Shown: positions 11,460-22,800 of the stretch, piece by piece
Position numbering within the stretch: the first letter of the stretch is position 1
Layout of the letters: the number at the start of each line of letters is the position of its first letter
Source of the DNA: Calliopum simillimum
Taxonomy: Eukaryota > Arthropoda > Insecta > Diptera > Lauxaniidae
Reading direction: 5' to 3'
Assembly (NCBI GenBank): GCA_951812925.1
Contig: OX638369.1
Location: 17,575,329 to 17,639,328, forward strand
Length of the DNA stretch: 64,000 nucleotides
Translations under genes and position numbers: made by a program
The notes under the pieces: generated by a model
Told to the model about the DNA's origin: nothing
Databases searched by the model: none
What the model saw: the letters and a program-made list of their open reading frames with translations, nothing else

Positions 11460-11798
11460 CGTAATCTGCGTGGTTTCAATTACTTTTCACTTGGGAGGCT
11501 TTTTGATGAAAATGGTGAGTCACACAATAAAAAGTATCAGAATCTTTTTTGTGGAAAATTACAAGTGCTACGAATAATATTCATTTGTATTAACGAAAAA
11601 GTAACTGTTTCGGAAATATTCGATAAAATCGAATTTTTCGACTTTTTGCGGTTTTTTAATAATATTTGCTAAACCTATACCTTTTCGTTAATGCTAATCA
11701 ATGTTATTTGTAGAAACTGTAATTCCCCACAAAAAAGTTTCACCATTTTTATGAAAAAGCCTCCTAAATGAAAAGTTATTGAAACCACACGGATTACG
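11460..11798. mobile_element. Inverted-repeat element (MITE-like)
   Basis: CGTAATCTGCGTGGTTTCAA at 11460 is mirrored by TTGAAACCACACGGATTACG ending 11798, and the match continues inward for about 60 bp. A lone copy of this terminus lies at 26078-26110 in the UPF0047 first intron. No clear target duplication was found. Confidence 0.65.
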
Positions 11799-12845
11799 GA
11801 AATATAATGAGAAAATTTGTAGCTACAAGAGCTGGTACATACAACAGACAGGAGAAATCACTTTTGTTAATCGAATAACAATTTTGTAATTTAATTAATA
11901 AGGAAAAATTCGATATCGACAATGACAAAAAACAATTGTTCATGAAATGAAATTTAGGGAAAAAACTCAACTGAACAGGTTATTTAGATTTGTTTGCATT
12001 ACAAAGGGGACAGAACAGAAACACTTCATACATTATAAATAATAATTTTATCCCTTTTGCATTACAAAAACGTTAATTTATGGATAGTTAGTTTCGGTTG
12101 TGAACAAATTTTGTATCAAATTTATTGATTTGCCTATCTTGCTTTGCTATAACTACTTTGGAAATAGTTTTAAAATAGATACTTTTAAACTATTTCAGCT
12201 CCGTCTTCTATTCACAACTGTTTCCAAAATATCTGCAGGGAATGTTCATATATAAATACAACACATGTCAAATTGAGTGTGCGGATTTGCCAGATCATGT
12301 GTCAAATTTTGTTTCCAAACTGTTATACTTTGTTTGTATCCCACAAATTTGACATGCATGATCGAAAAAAAGTGTGAATGCCTCGTAAACTTGCAAAAGT
12401 TGTCAACTCGACACTTTTCAGTGGCTTTCGTCCACGATTCGATTGTTTTTTTTTTGGGGTTGCAGCTTGTAATGGGCTATTGTCATCTATAGTCATTTGG
12501 TTTCGAAACAAAAGTGTCCCATACCCGAAACATGACACTTTTTCAGCAATGCCGAAAAATAATGTTTTAAACATATTTATTTGTACAAATTGTAATTGCA
12601 TGATAGAAAAATTCGACTGTCCCTTATCCGGACATGTCTCATAACCAATTAAAATTCCCCTATGTAGTAAAAAAAGCTAGATTACAGAAAACATACCAGA
12701 TACTTCCAAAAACGCATGAATGGCTTTTATCCTCTTTTATCCTCTCTGGTCACAACTCGAAGTTTTGATAACAGTAAATTTTCTTTTATAAATCGAGCCT
12801 GTAAAAAAGCAGAAGAATGTTGAGTTTTTCACGCCTAAATCTAAA
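11799..12845. other. Spacer without a supported gene
   Basis: A+T-rich. Three overlapping open frames at 12277-12644 lie on opposite strands over one segment with short inverted words (ACACATGTCAAATT and AAATTTGACATGCATGATC). None looks conserved. Confidence 0.35.
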
Positions 12846-14085
12846 TGAAAGTGTAGAATGCGCTCTTTTCAAGCATATGATGCACATGAAGCAGTGTAGT
12901 TCACTTTTGCCAACGGCACCGAATAGCCCAAATCTCTTATGAAACCTTGCCTTTTAACTTCTGTAATTGGATCATAACTTTCATAACTTTACTTATTATC
13001 CATTGAAATAAATGTATCACCATTAGGGCTGTTCAAAAAAATTTTTTTTTTTTCGAATTTCTTAGATATACTTTGGCATCACGTTCTACATCATGACAGA
13101 ATATCCCATAAATTTTTTCAGATTTTTAAATGCATTTTTAAAGGTGGCTCAAAGCAAACATATATTTTTAATATTTTTTTTTGTTCCTTGGAGGATTCTA
13201 AGCATTTTATGCCACCTGCACTTTTTTGTAAGATGCCTCCCTCTTGAGTAAAAAAGCGTTTTGCCTTTCACGGGGCTGCATTACCATGTTTCAAACGTTA
13301 TATCATCGAGCCTGCTGGCCCAAAAAAGTCTTAACGTGTCTTGTCTTGAAGGTTTTTAAGAGCTCTTTTGAATGAGATCTTGTAAATTAAAAAATGTTCA
13401 TTTCGTTTAAAGCACGATGACTTTTTTCTTTGAAAAACCGTTAAATTTCGCCTTTTTAAGGCAGTTTTTCGTTTTTTAAGAGGTGTAAAATTTTTTTTTG
13501 TCAAAATTACAACGTAAGTTTTAAAGTTCATTAAAAAACAAACAAAATGAATGTTTTTAAGTTACTCTAAAACAAATTTTTCGAATTGTTTGACAACATT
13601 TTATAATTAATGCTAAAAAAAAAATATTAAAAATATATTTTTGCTTTGAGCCACCTTTAAAAATGCATTTAAAAATCTGAAAAAATTTATGGGATATTCT
13701 GTCATGATGTAGAACGTGATGCCAAAGTATATCTAAGAAATTCGAAAAAATTTTTTTTTTTTGAACAGCCCTAATCACCATGCATGGAGTTGAGATAACT
13801 TAGTTTCAATGGACGATATCTCAAAAAGTTATGATCATAAGAAAGATTTGGGCTATTGAGTGCCGTTGGCAAAAGTAAACTACACTACTTCATGCATGTG
13901 CACCACATGTCTGAAAAGAGCGCTCGCTTTCTGCACTTTAAAACAAAGATAACACAGATCTCCGACCTGATAGCGAAAAACGGTTGCAAGATTTGGAATC
14001 AGCGACCGAAAATGAACCAAAAAAAGTTAACGAGATCTCATTCAAAATTATTTTCCATAAATTTGTTGCACTGTGTTATTAATTA
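12846..14085. mobile_element. Palindromic element interrupted at its centre
   Basis: The left arm (about 12846-13015) is mirrored by the right arm (about 13782-13930 and beyond). The landmark is CACTTTTGCCAACGGCAC near 12902, mirrored near 13860. The right side extends further, with ATCAGCGACCG and a TTGTTGCACTGTGTT end. Related sequence occurs at 43920-44470 and 45540-45985, so this is a dispersed family. The frame at 13856-14149 is arm sequence. Confidence 0.6.
13024..13773. mobile_element. hAT-like MITE with 8-bp target duplication
   Basis: TIR TAGGGCTGTTCAAAAAAA is at 13024, mirrored to 13773, with arms of about 150 bp. The 8-mer ATCACCAT lies directly outside both ends (13016-13023, 13774-13781). 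An 8-bp duplication with a TAGGG terminus is typical of hAT elements. The element sits in the loop of the palindrome at 12846-14085. Confidence 0.85.
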
Positions 14086-14857
14086 CAATAAAATCAATTA
14101 TAAGCTTAAGTTACCTCGGTTGTTATTATATGAATCTTTTTTGTTCTAAAGAAAAAAAAAATCAATTTTCAAATGAATTATTGCTTCCAAGTTGATTTAG
14201 CATATTTTTTGAAGTGGATGATCATTGATTCAAACCTACATTGGATTATTGCATCGCTGCTCTCGAGTGAGGCGGCTGTTGTGTGTAGTCTTTTTGAGAA
14301 GTGTGGCCTTAATTGACTGTAATAAATTGATTTGAATTGAATTTCTTTTTACTTTGCATTTGTTGTCCATAAAGGGTCGAAGGTTTTTTTTTCCATTTTT
14401 TATTCGATTTTATTAGCACTTGTTTGCATTTTAAATTACACACCCGTTTAACATACAAATATTGCGTTGTAATAGTCTCATTGCAAGGGAATAAGCTGCA
14501 TTGTAATCTGAATTTTTCTAAAGATTAAAATCAGTATTAGTCGCTTAAATCATACAATCGTTATGAGGTTGTCGAGTGTTTTGTTTTAAAAATAACATAG
14601 AACGTAGCGTGAAATTAAATTAAAATTTTTGTTAGTCAATAAAAAAATATCGAATTACTTTGACTCTGCGGTAGTTACATTATTTTATGGGTAAAACTTA
14701 AAGTGTTGCAGAAAAATATCATATTTCATCAAACATTGGTTTGTTTTGGGCTTCTAAGTGGATTGTACTGTGTACATATTGCAATATTTTTATACTTTCA
14801 ACTTTTTGTGAAAAGCGTTTGAATTAAGAATTAATTAATAACACTGTTTAATTAAAA
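14086..14857. other. Spacer without a supported gene
   Basis: A+T-rich. No repeat, RNA or coding signal that I can defend. Confidence 0.35.
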
Positions 14858-15164
14858 ACGTGTTTGTTTTGACGCGTATATTCAATCGAGTTAACTTTGA
14901 AATTGCCATTACTTATGAACGGAGGGTCGCACGATAAAAATCCAATGTATGTACTTTTTTAATGAAGAATCACATCCTTTATTAAATATAAAAAGTACCG
15001 TTTACCTAAACGGTTAATTTGTTTAACATTAAATGAAAACTTTTTGTAGAACAAGTTATTTTCCATAAAAAAGACCTTTGGCCTTTTATCATGCGACTCA
15101 CCGTTCATGAGTTAAGGTAATTTGAAAATTAACACAATTGTATACACGCGTCAAAAGAAACACG
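14858..15164. mobile_element. Inverted-repeat element
   Basis: CGTGTTTGTTTTGACGCGTA at about 14859 is mirrored by ACGCGTCAAAAGAAACACGG ending about 15164. The internal blocks TTATGAACGGAGGGTCGCAC and ACTCACCGTTCATGAG are also mirrored. No coding frame. Confidence 0.6.
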
Positions 15165-15192
15165 GCTAACAAACAGCAATACCTGACATGGA

Positions 15193-15306
15193 GCGTTATT
15201 TCAGCAACAACGTTATTGAACCGTCTCTATTTCGGCATGCTCCATATAAATTGTATGAACATGAAACAGACAGAGATGGTAAAAAACGCTGACGCTTGAA
15301 TAACGC
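15193..15306. repeat. Short inverted repeat
   Basis: AGCGTTATTTCAGC near 15193 is mirrored by GACGCTTGAATAACGCT ending 15306. It is a possible tiny MITE about 500 bp upstream of the first UPF0047 coding exon. Confidence 0.4.
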
Positions 15307-15773
15307 TATAATTTAGGTATGGGAGTAAATCAAAGCTTATGATTCTAAGCTCTTAGTAAACTTAGAAACATTTGAAAGCCAAAGGTAAGACTCTTTTATT
15401 AATTTTTTATTATCATGACCCCATTTTTCGTCCTTTTTTAGCTTAATTTAAATCTAACATTAAAATCAGCATTTAAATAATATTTTATAATTTTTTACTA
15501 ATGCGAATACTATTCTTCTTAATATTTTTAGATTTTTTCGGGAAACTTTAAAAATTTAGAGTGATAACTGATTTGCTACAGAAATCTTAGAGAAAAAAAA
15601 AAAATAAAAAATTGGAGCAGTTATAAAATTAAAAAAAAAAAAAAATCTTTTGACAGTTTTGAATAAAACATCGCCGACGCGCCATATTCGAAAGTATACA
15701 CAAGTCTTAAAACGAGTATAAATAAAAATAAGTGCGAAAAAGCAAAAACGACAACGCAGCATTTGATTCTTAA

Positions 15774-16046
15774 CCAAAAAAAGGGTCAGATAAAAAAACC
15801 GCCACGACGTCGACTACAAAGGCAAGTACGTCAGCAACTGCTGCTGCAGCATTAGGCGGTAGAACGTCCAGTCAAAGTCCTCCTCCGGCAGCCGCAACAT
15901 CATCATCAACACGTGGTCGTAATAGGCGCAGCAATAGCAGCAATCCACATAATACAACAACAGCAGCAGCAGGAAAAAGTAGCGGAAACATCAAGAGTAG
16001 CGCTAGTCGCAATAGCAATATTCGAAGTTCTTCGTCCACAAGCACA
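15774..16046 (+). other. Coding-like Ser/Ala/Thr-rich upstream extension of UPF0047 exon 1
   Basis: The frame of the UPF0047 exon stays open back to 15774, after a TAA at 15771-15773. It reads as a Ser/Thr/Ala/Asn-rich, Arg-containing low-complexity segment of about 90 residues with no ATG. Codon choice looks coding. It is either part of an N-terminus whose start lies in an upstream exon (possible acceptors after AG at 15782-15783 or 15788-15789, both lacking a good pyrimidine tract), or a 5' leader that happens to be open. The ATG at 16047 has a strong CACAATGGC context. Confidence 0.45.
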
Positions 16047-19000
16047 ATGGCATCGTCAAATCATCGTGGTGGTGGCGGCGGCGGAGGTGTTGCTGGCCTA
16101 CAGATCGGTTCAGCGTGGTTTCAACGTAAAATCAATTTACGACCACAGCATAGAGGTGTACATTTAGTCACAGAGGAGATTCTTAGGCAAATGCCTGAGA
16201 TATCACAATTTTCAGTGGGATTATGTCATGTTCAAAGTAAGTAGCATACTATACTTGGTTTTTTTTTTTTTGATAACCGGAATGGAGTCAATCTTAAGTC
16301 CTTTGCGTTTCGAAAAACAAAATGAAACCGGTATTTTATTGCAATAAATAAAATTGGCTACTAGTTTCAATCCTATTTACTGAATCGTAATTCTGATATG
16401 GTGTTCAACATCGAAATGCGAAATGTATAAATCGGTTTCAATTTCGAAATTGGAGTTGAGTACATGCTTCAATAAGATTTAATCGACTCTAGTCATCTTG
16501 AGTTGAGATAGCTTATTTGGTCTGTCAACTCGGTTGCACTCGATTTGGGTGAATTTTCAGCTCGCTCAACTCGGTTTGGAATATTTCCGAGTTGAAACAT
16601 CACTACAACCTATGTTTTATTTTGTCATCTACTAGTAGTGATAGTGATATCAAAAATATTTGTTTAAAAATATGATTTTTAAAGTTTGTTTTACTTAACT
16701 TTTTACGTCCGGTCACTATTCTCTTGCTGTTTTTTGATGAGCTAACCCAACCCTGCAAACAGGATTAACATTAACTGCCTCTAATCTGTTAACATTGATA
16801 TATATTAATACGCAAGACAAAAATTTGTCCATCTTTTTTTACTATTTTAGAAATGCACTTCCACTTTAAATTATACACCATTAGAAAAGTTTTTGTGTGT
16901 AGATGTGCACAAAGTTAAAATTATTTTAATATTTTGCCATTAAGCCAGGTAAAATTAAATTCAAAGTTTTCAATATTAACAACGACAAAACACGCGGTCA
17001 CACAGAGCTGAAAAGGGACTTCATGTTGGTTTTCTTTTCGTTTCACATTTGTCATTGTACCAGGGATGATAAATGAGCTTTTCTATTTTGCTCCAAATAG
17101 CAAAAAAAGTATTAAAACTGTTCAAAAAGTACCAAAATTATTTAATACATTTGTTGTGAAATTTTGACCATTGGGCTATTCTAGAATTTATTATTTTTTG
17201 ACTATTAAATTGTAATTTTTTATGTAAAACACCTTAATTAAACATTCATAACCTATATTTTTCTAACAAAATTCGAGTTGGCTCGGCTCAACTCAGTTTG
17301 GCTGAATCTTCAACACGGTTTGGTCAACTCCCTCAGCTCAGTTTGGAATATTTCAGACTTGAAACATCACTACAACCTATGTTTTATTTTGTCTAATGCC
17401 TTGATTAACGAGAACAAACTAATACACGGTGGTTTTTAAAAAATTTTAACTTTTTGAAATACCACCCGCGATTTTTTTCAGGGATAATGTTGGGGGACCC
17501 TTCCAGTATCTAAATCCGCAAACCGCGAAATCGAACGTCCAGCCGTTTTTTTTTTCGACCTTTTAGTTTTTTTAACGATTTTTGAGTATGTCTCGGTGTG
17601 TATATACATATTATGTACACATATATATGTATATACGTACATATATATACTTGTATGTGTATATATGTGTAATATATATATATGTATATATGTATACATA
17701 CACAATACATATAAAAGGTATCGTTTCTGCACCATTTATTTTTTTAAAAAATCAGTTTTTTTGTATTTAAGAAAAAAACAAACAAAAACCGGAAACGAAA
17801 ATAGTCACTCCAGATGAGATTTTTGATGCTTAATCCGATTCCGGTATTAGAATTGCGCTATTACGTCTGGACTTTGAGATATCCTTACATATATGTTTAA
17901 AAGACACCATTTTTTTTCCTATTTTTGAAGTTATATAACAAGATAACGTCATACTATGCCGTAAAATCTGGTATGACAGTTAATAGCCCTAGTTTTTTCC
18001 TTGAAAACTCAAGCAAACCGATAACGATATCTTTTTTTTTTGTCGGAGATATCATTGCCTAAAAACTTAAAAAAGTGCAAAAACACGATTTTTGGCTATA
18101 TTGGATGTTATATGCAGGACACACAAAACTTTTTTGGGAATTTTTATCACCAGAAACATTTGGTACTTTCTTTTGGCTTTAAATTGAGTTATCAAATGTT
18201 TATCTGCAATATTTTTCTGCAAAGTTATGTTAACTTTAAAATCACACCATGAAACTTAAAGCAAAAAATCTCGGTTTTCGGCTATATTTGAGGTTGTATA
18301 CAGTCCGGATGAAATTCGTCTGCTCTTTTTTAATAACTGAAGCATTTAAAACCATTTTTTATCTTCAAAATGAGCTAACAAGTGGTCTCTTGTAATTGTA
18401 TTCTAAAAAGTTATGACTTTTTTAAGACGACATGTTGCAGCAATATAAGGAATACTCGTACACTGTGAGTTTGCACTCCATAATGTAATTTTTAAATGGT
18501 CATAACTTTGTGGAAAACAATCACAAGAGACCTCTTGATAGCTCATTTTGAAGATAAAGAATGGTGTTAAATGTGTCGGTTAGTAAAAAAGAGCAGACGA
18601 ATTTCGTCCTTACTGTATACAACCTCAAATATAGCCGAAAACCGAGATTTTCGCTTTGAGTTTCATGGTGTGATTTTAAAGTTAACATAACTTTGCAGAG
18701 AAATATTGCAGATAAACATTTGATAGCTCAATTTAAAGCCAAAAGAAAGTACCAAATGTTTCTGGTAATAGAAATTCCCAAAAAATTTTTTTGTGTCCTG
18801 CATATTACATCCAATATAGCCAAAAATCGTGTTTTTGCACTTTTTTAACTTTTTAGGCAATGATATCTCCGACAAAAAAAAAAGATATCGTTATCGGTTT
18901 GCTTGAGTTTTCAAGGAAAAAACTAGGGCTATTAACTGTCATACCAGATTTTACGGCATAGTATGACGTTATCTTGTTATATAACTTCAAAAATAGGAAA

Positions 19001-19803
19001 AAAAAATGGTGTCCTTTAAACATATATGTAAGAATATCTCAAAGTCCAGTAATAGAGCAATTCTAATACCGGAATCGGATTAAGCATCAAAAATCACATC
19101 TGAAGTGACTATTTTCGTTTCCGGTTTTTGTTTGTGTTTTTCTTAAATACGAAAAAACCGAATTTTTTAAGAAATAAATGGTGCGGAAACGATACCTTTT
19201 ATATGTATGTATGTATGTATGTATATATATGTATATCCATATATACATATTACACATATATACATATACAAGTATATATATGTACGTATATACATATATA
19301 TGTGTACGTATATACATATATATGTGTATATAATATGTATATACACATCGAGACATACTCAAAAATCGTTAAAAAAACTAAAAGGTCGAAAAAAAAAACG
19401 GCTGGACGTTCGATTTCGCGGTTTGCGGATTTAGATACTAGAAGGGTCCCCCAACATTATCCCTGAAAAAAATCGCGGGTGGTATTTCAAAAAGTTAAAA
19501 TTTTTTAAAAACCACCGTGAATAAGCAAAGATCACAGTTTAGATTTTTTTTAAATTTGGGTGTGCTCTGACAGCTAAGAGACAATAACTTTGTTAACGAA
19601 ATCACAACAATACTTTCTTTTTTCTCTAGTAGTTTTGAATTATTAATCATTTATATTTTTATACCCTACACCCAGGGTATATTCACTTTGTCCTTCCGTT
19701 TGTAACGCAGAGAAGGAGGCGTGGCAGATATAGAAAAGTATATATATTCTTGATCAGCGTCACCTCCTGAGTCGATATAGCCATGTCCGTCTGTCTGGCT
19801 GGG

Positions 19804-19841
<38 letters not shown>

Positions 19842-22800
19842 TGTGTTGAAATACACTTTTTGGGAAAACTGAGCAAGATAATTCAATGAAATTTCGTACA
19901 CTGCCTCCGTCGTCAAAGATAGCTCGGGGGATTGAAAATGAGCAAAATCGATCAACGGACACGCCTACCGCCCATACAAAAAATATATTCAAAATGCAAT
20001 TTTAGGAGTATTTTTTACAACTGTGCGAATTCGGACAAGAGGGCGGGGCACCTACCATATAAACAAATGCATCAAAACGCTATACTAAAAGTGTTTCTTG
20101 AGATATTCTAACCAAATTTGACTCAGACACTAAAAACTACAAATGAAAGCTCTCAACAAAAATTGGGTGAAATCGGACAAGGGGGTGTGGCACCTCCCAT
20201 ATAAGCAAATGTTTCAAAATGCTATACTGAAAGAGTTTTTTGAGATAATCCAACCAAATTTCACTCAGACACTAAGAACTATAAATGCAAGCTCTGAGCA
20301 AAAGCTGGGTGAACTCGGACAAGAGGGCGTGGCACCTCCCATATGAACAAAATTTCCAAAATACTGCAGTGTAGGGTATTTAATGTTTGGCCAGGCCAAA
20401 GGTTACACCGTTACTAGTTTTAAGTTGGAATTGCTACATTTTTAATTTTAGCTTTAATTTCCTTATTTTTTAATAATATAACTCTGACATACAAAAAAAA
20501 TTTCATAATTTCTCTGAGGGGCTTTTTAAATTCAGGGCTGTAGCTGACAATTTTTTTGGTTATTTATCTAGTTTTAATTTGAAACTAACTAAAATTTCTC
20601 ATATATGACGATCTAATCTGGTTTGTGCTTAACTTGACATAAATTAACTAAATCACCTTAACCAAGTGAGAATGAGCAATAATGAGTCTGCAATTGTTGT
20701 GTCGATTTCAAAATTTTAATGTTAATCTCATGAAGTGGAAGATTTTGTAGAGATTGGAAAAGCTCTTTAATAGCTGACATAACAATCTTGTTATGATTTG
20801 TTATTGATTTTAATTTACAAGTACATATCGCCCAGTCAAAATTCGACCACAAATAAATTAAATAATTTTGGTCCTTTGTGCACACTTTTAGTACTTTTTT
20901 GCTATTCTGTAAAAACCGGAAAATGATATTTTTATTAAAAGTGGAATACATCGCTTTTGAATCTATCACATATATTACTTTTTTTCTATTTCCCACCTCA
21001 ATGAATGATATGTATCTCCAAAACTACACCTTCGGAGAAATAAATTGCAGATTCGACCTAAGCGGCTCAAAATCCATGTAAAAAGTTTAACTTTTTTTCT
21101 AAAACAAAAAGTTTTTCCATATATAGGAGCATTTTTCGGTTTTGAAAATAGTTTTCGAGGTCCATCAAAATGAAACTTTTATTGCCCGAGGAACGAAATT
21201 CCGAGCATTTTTAAACCAGCCTAATGAACCAACCCATAGAAAACTTGATGAATTTAAAAATTTGAATTTGATGAACAATGAATTATGTAAAATCAACATA
21301 CTGCATTTCCGAATATACATATCGTACATATATGTATATTATATGGTTGCATGCATGCATATACTGAATGTTGTATGTTCATACCTACATAAATACATAC
21401 ATGCACGTGTGTATGTTTTTTGAATTACATTAGCAGCAAGAAAACACGTGTGTATGTTTATGTATGTGCGTTCCTATATGTGCGTTTGTCTCTACCTCCG
21501 ATACTTGTCCGCGTCGTACTAACATACTATGTGTCTTTACTTTTGTATAATAAAAAGCCTCTTTAAAAACATTAGCAGCTTTTATAGTGACATTGTTAAG
21601 AGTGTATAGGCGGACAGACAATATTAAACGTGCAAGGAAGGAAGTGAGAAATGAAAATCCTACGAGGAATATACATTCCCAAGCGACATTGCTTTGGGAG
21701 TTTCTTTTTCCTACATACTAGGTACTACAATATTATTTTCAATTTTTGTTTTTGCATTTTTGTTTCATACCCATTCTATTATTTGGTTTTATAGTGGGTA
21801 CATATTTGCTGTCGTCATTTGTGTCCAACATATTATGTTAACTAGATGTCATTTGATTAGAACGTCACCACGAATATCGTTGTACAACATAGTTTTGTGC
21901 TTTTATAAATAATCAATTTGATGTGTGAATGTTTTACAAATTTGAATATTTTTATCATTTGAATTTGTTTAATTTTAAACAGCGGAAAACGACCCCGCTT
22001 TCTAGTACACTCAGTCGAAGAACATCCGAAATATAGAATCAATTACTAAATAAAACTTTTTCTTTAACGAATGTTAAATTTCGATTTAAAATCTTAGTTT
22101 AAGTTTTAAAAAAAATATACGTTAACTTTAAACTAGTAAGGGTGTTACCTTTGGCCTGGCCAAACATTAAATACCCTACACAGCAGTATTTTGAAAATTT
22201 TGCTTGTGTGGGAGGTGCCACGCCCTCTTGTCCGTATTCACCCAGTTTTTTCTCAGAGTTTGAGTTTATAGTTCTTAGTATTTGAGAAAAATTTGGTTGG
22301 ATTATCTCAAAAACTGTTTTCAGTATAGCGTCTTAAACCTTTTGCTTATATGGGAGGAGTCACGCCCTCTTGTCCGATTTTATCCAGTTTTTGCTTAAAG
22401 CTTGCATTTATAATTTTCAGTGTCTGAGTAAAGTTTAGTTCGATTATCTCAAAAAACGCTTTCAGTATAGCGTTTTGAAGCTTTTGCTTATATGAGAGGT
22501 GCCACGCCCTCTTGTCCGAATTCGCCCTGTTTTTGCTCAGAGCTTGCGCTTACAATTCGTAGTATTAATGTGTATTTTGGTTGTATTATCGTAAAAAATA
22601 ATCCAAAAGTAGCATTTTGAATATATTTTTTGTATGGGCGGTAGGCGTGTCCGTTGACCGATTTCGACTATTTTCAATCCCCCAAGCATAGGCTGTGCAC
22701 CAAATTTCATTGAATTATCTTGCTTAGTTTTCCCAAAAAATGTATTTCCACACACAGCCAGCCACCCAGCCAGACATACGGACATGGCTATATCGGCTCA

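Noticed and set aside
16490..17392. LTR retrotransposon with 125-bp LTRs
   Set aside because: No TG...CA ends, primer-binding site or coding interior between the direct repeats.
17478..19466. Tyr/Ile-rich frames in the foldback
   Set aside because: They come from an ATGT/ATAC microsatellite and appear as mirror copies in both arms.
19666..19992. Frame with repeated Gln-Pro-Ala-Ser
   Set aside because: It is the minus-strand reading of the GGCT tetranucleotide run in a dispersed repeat.
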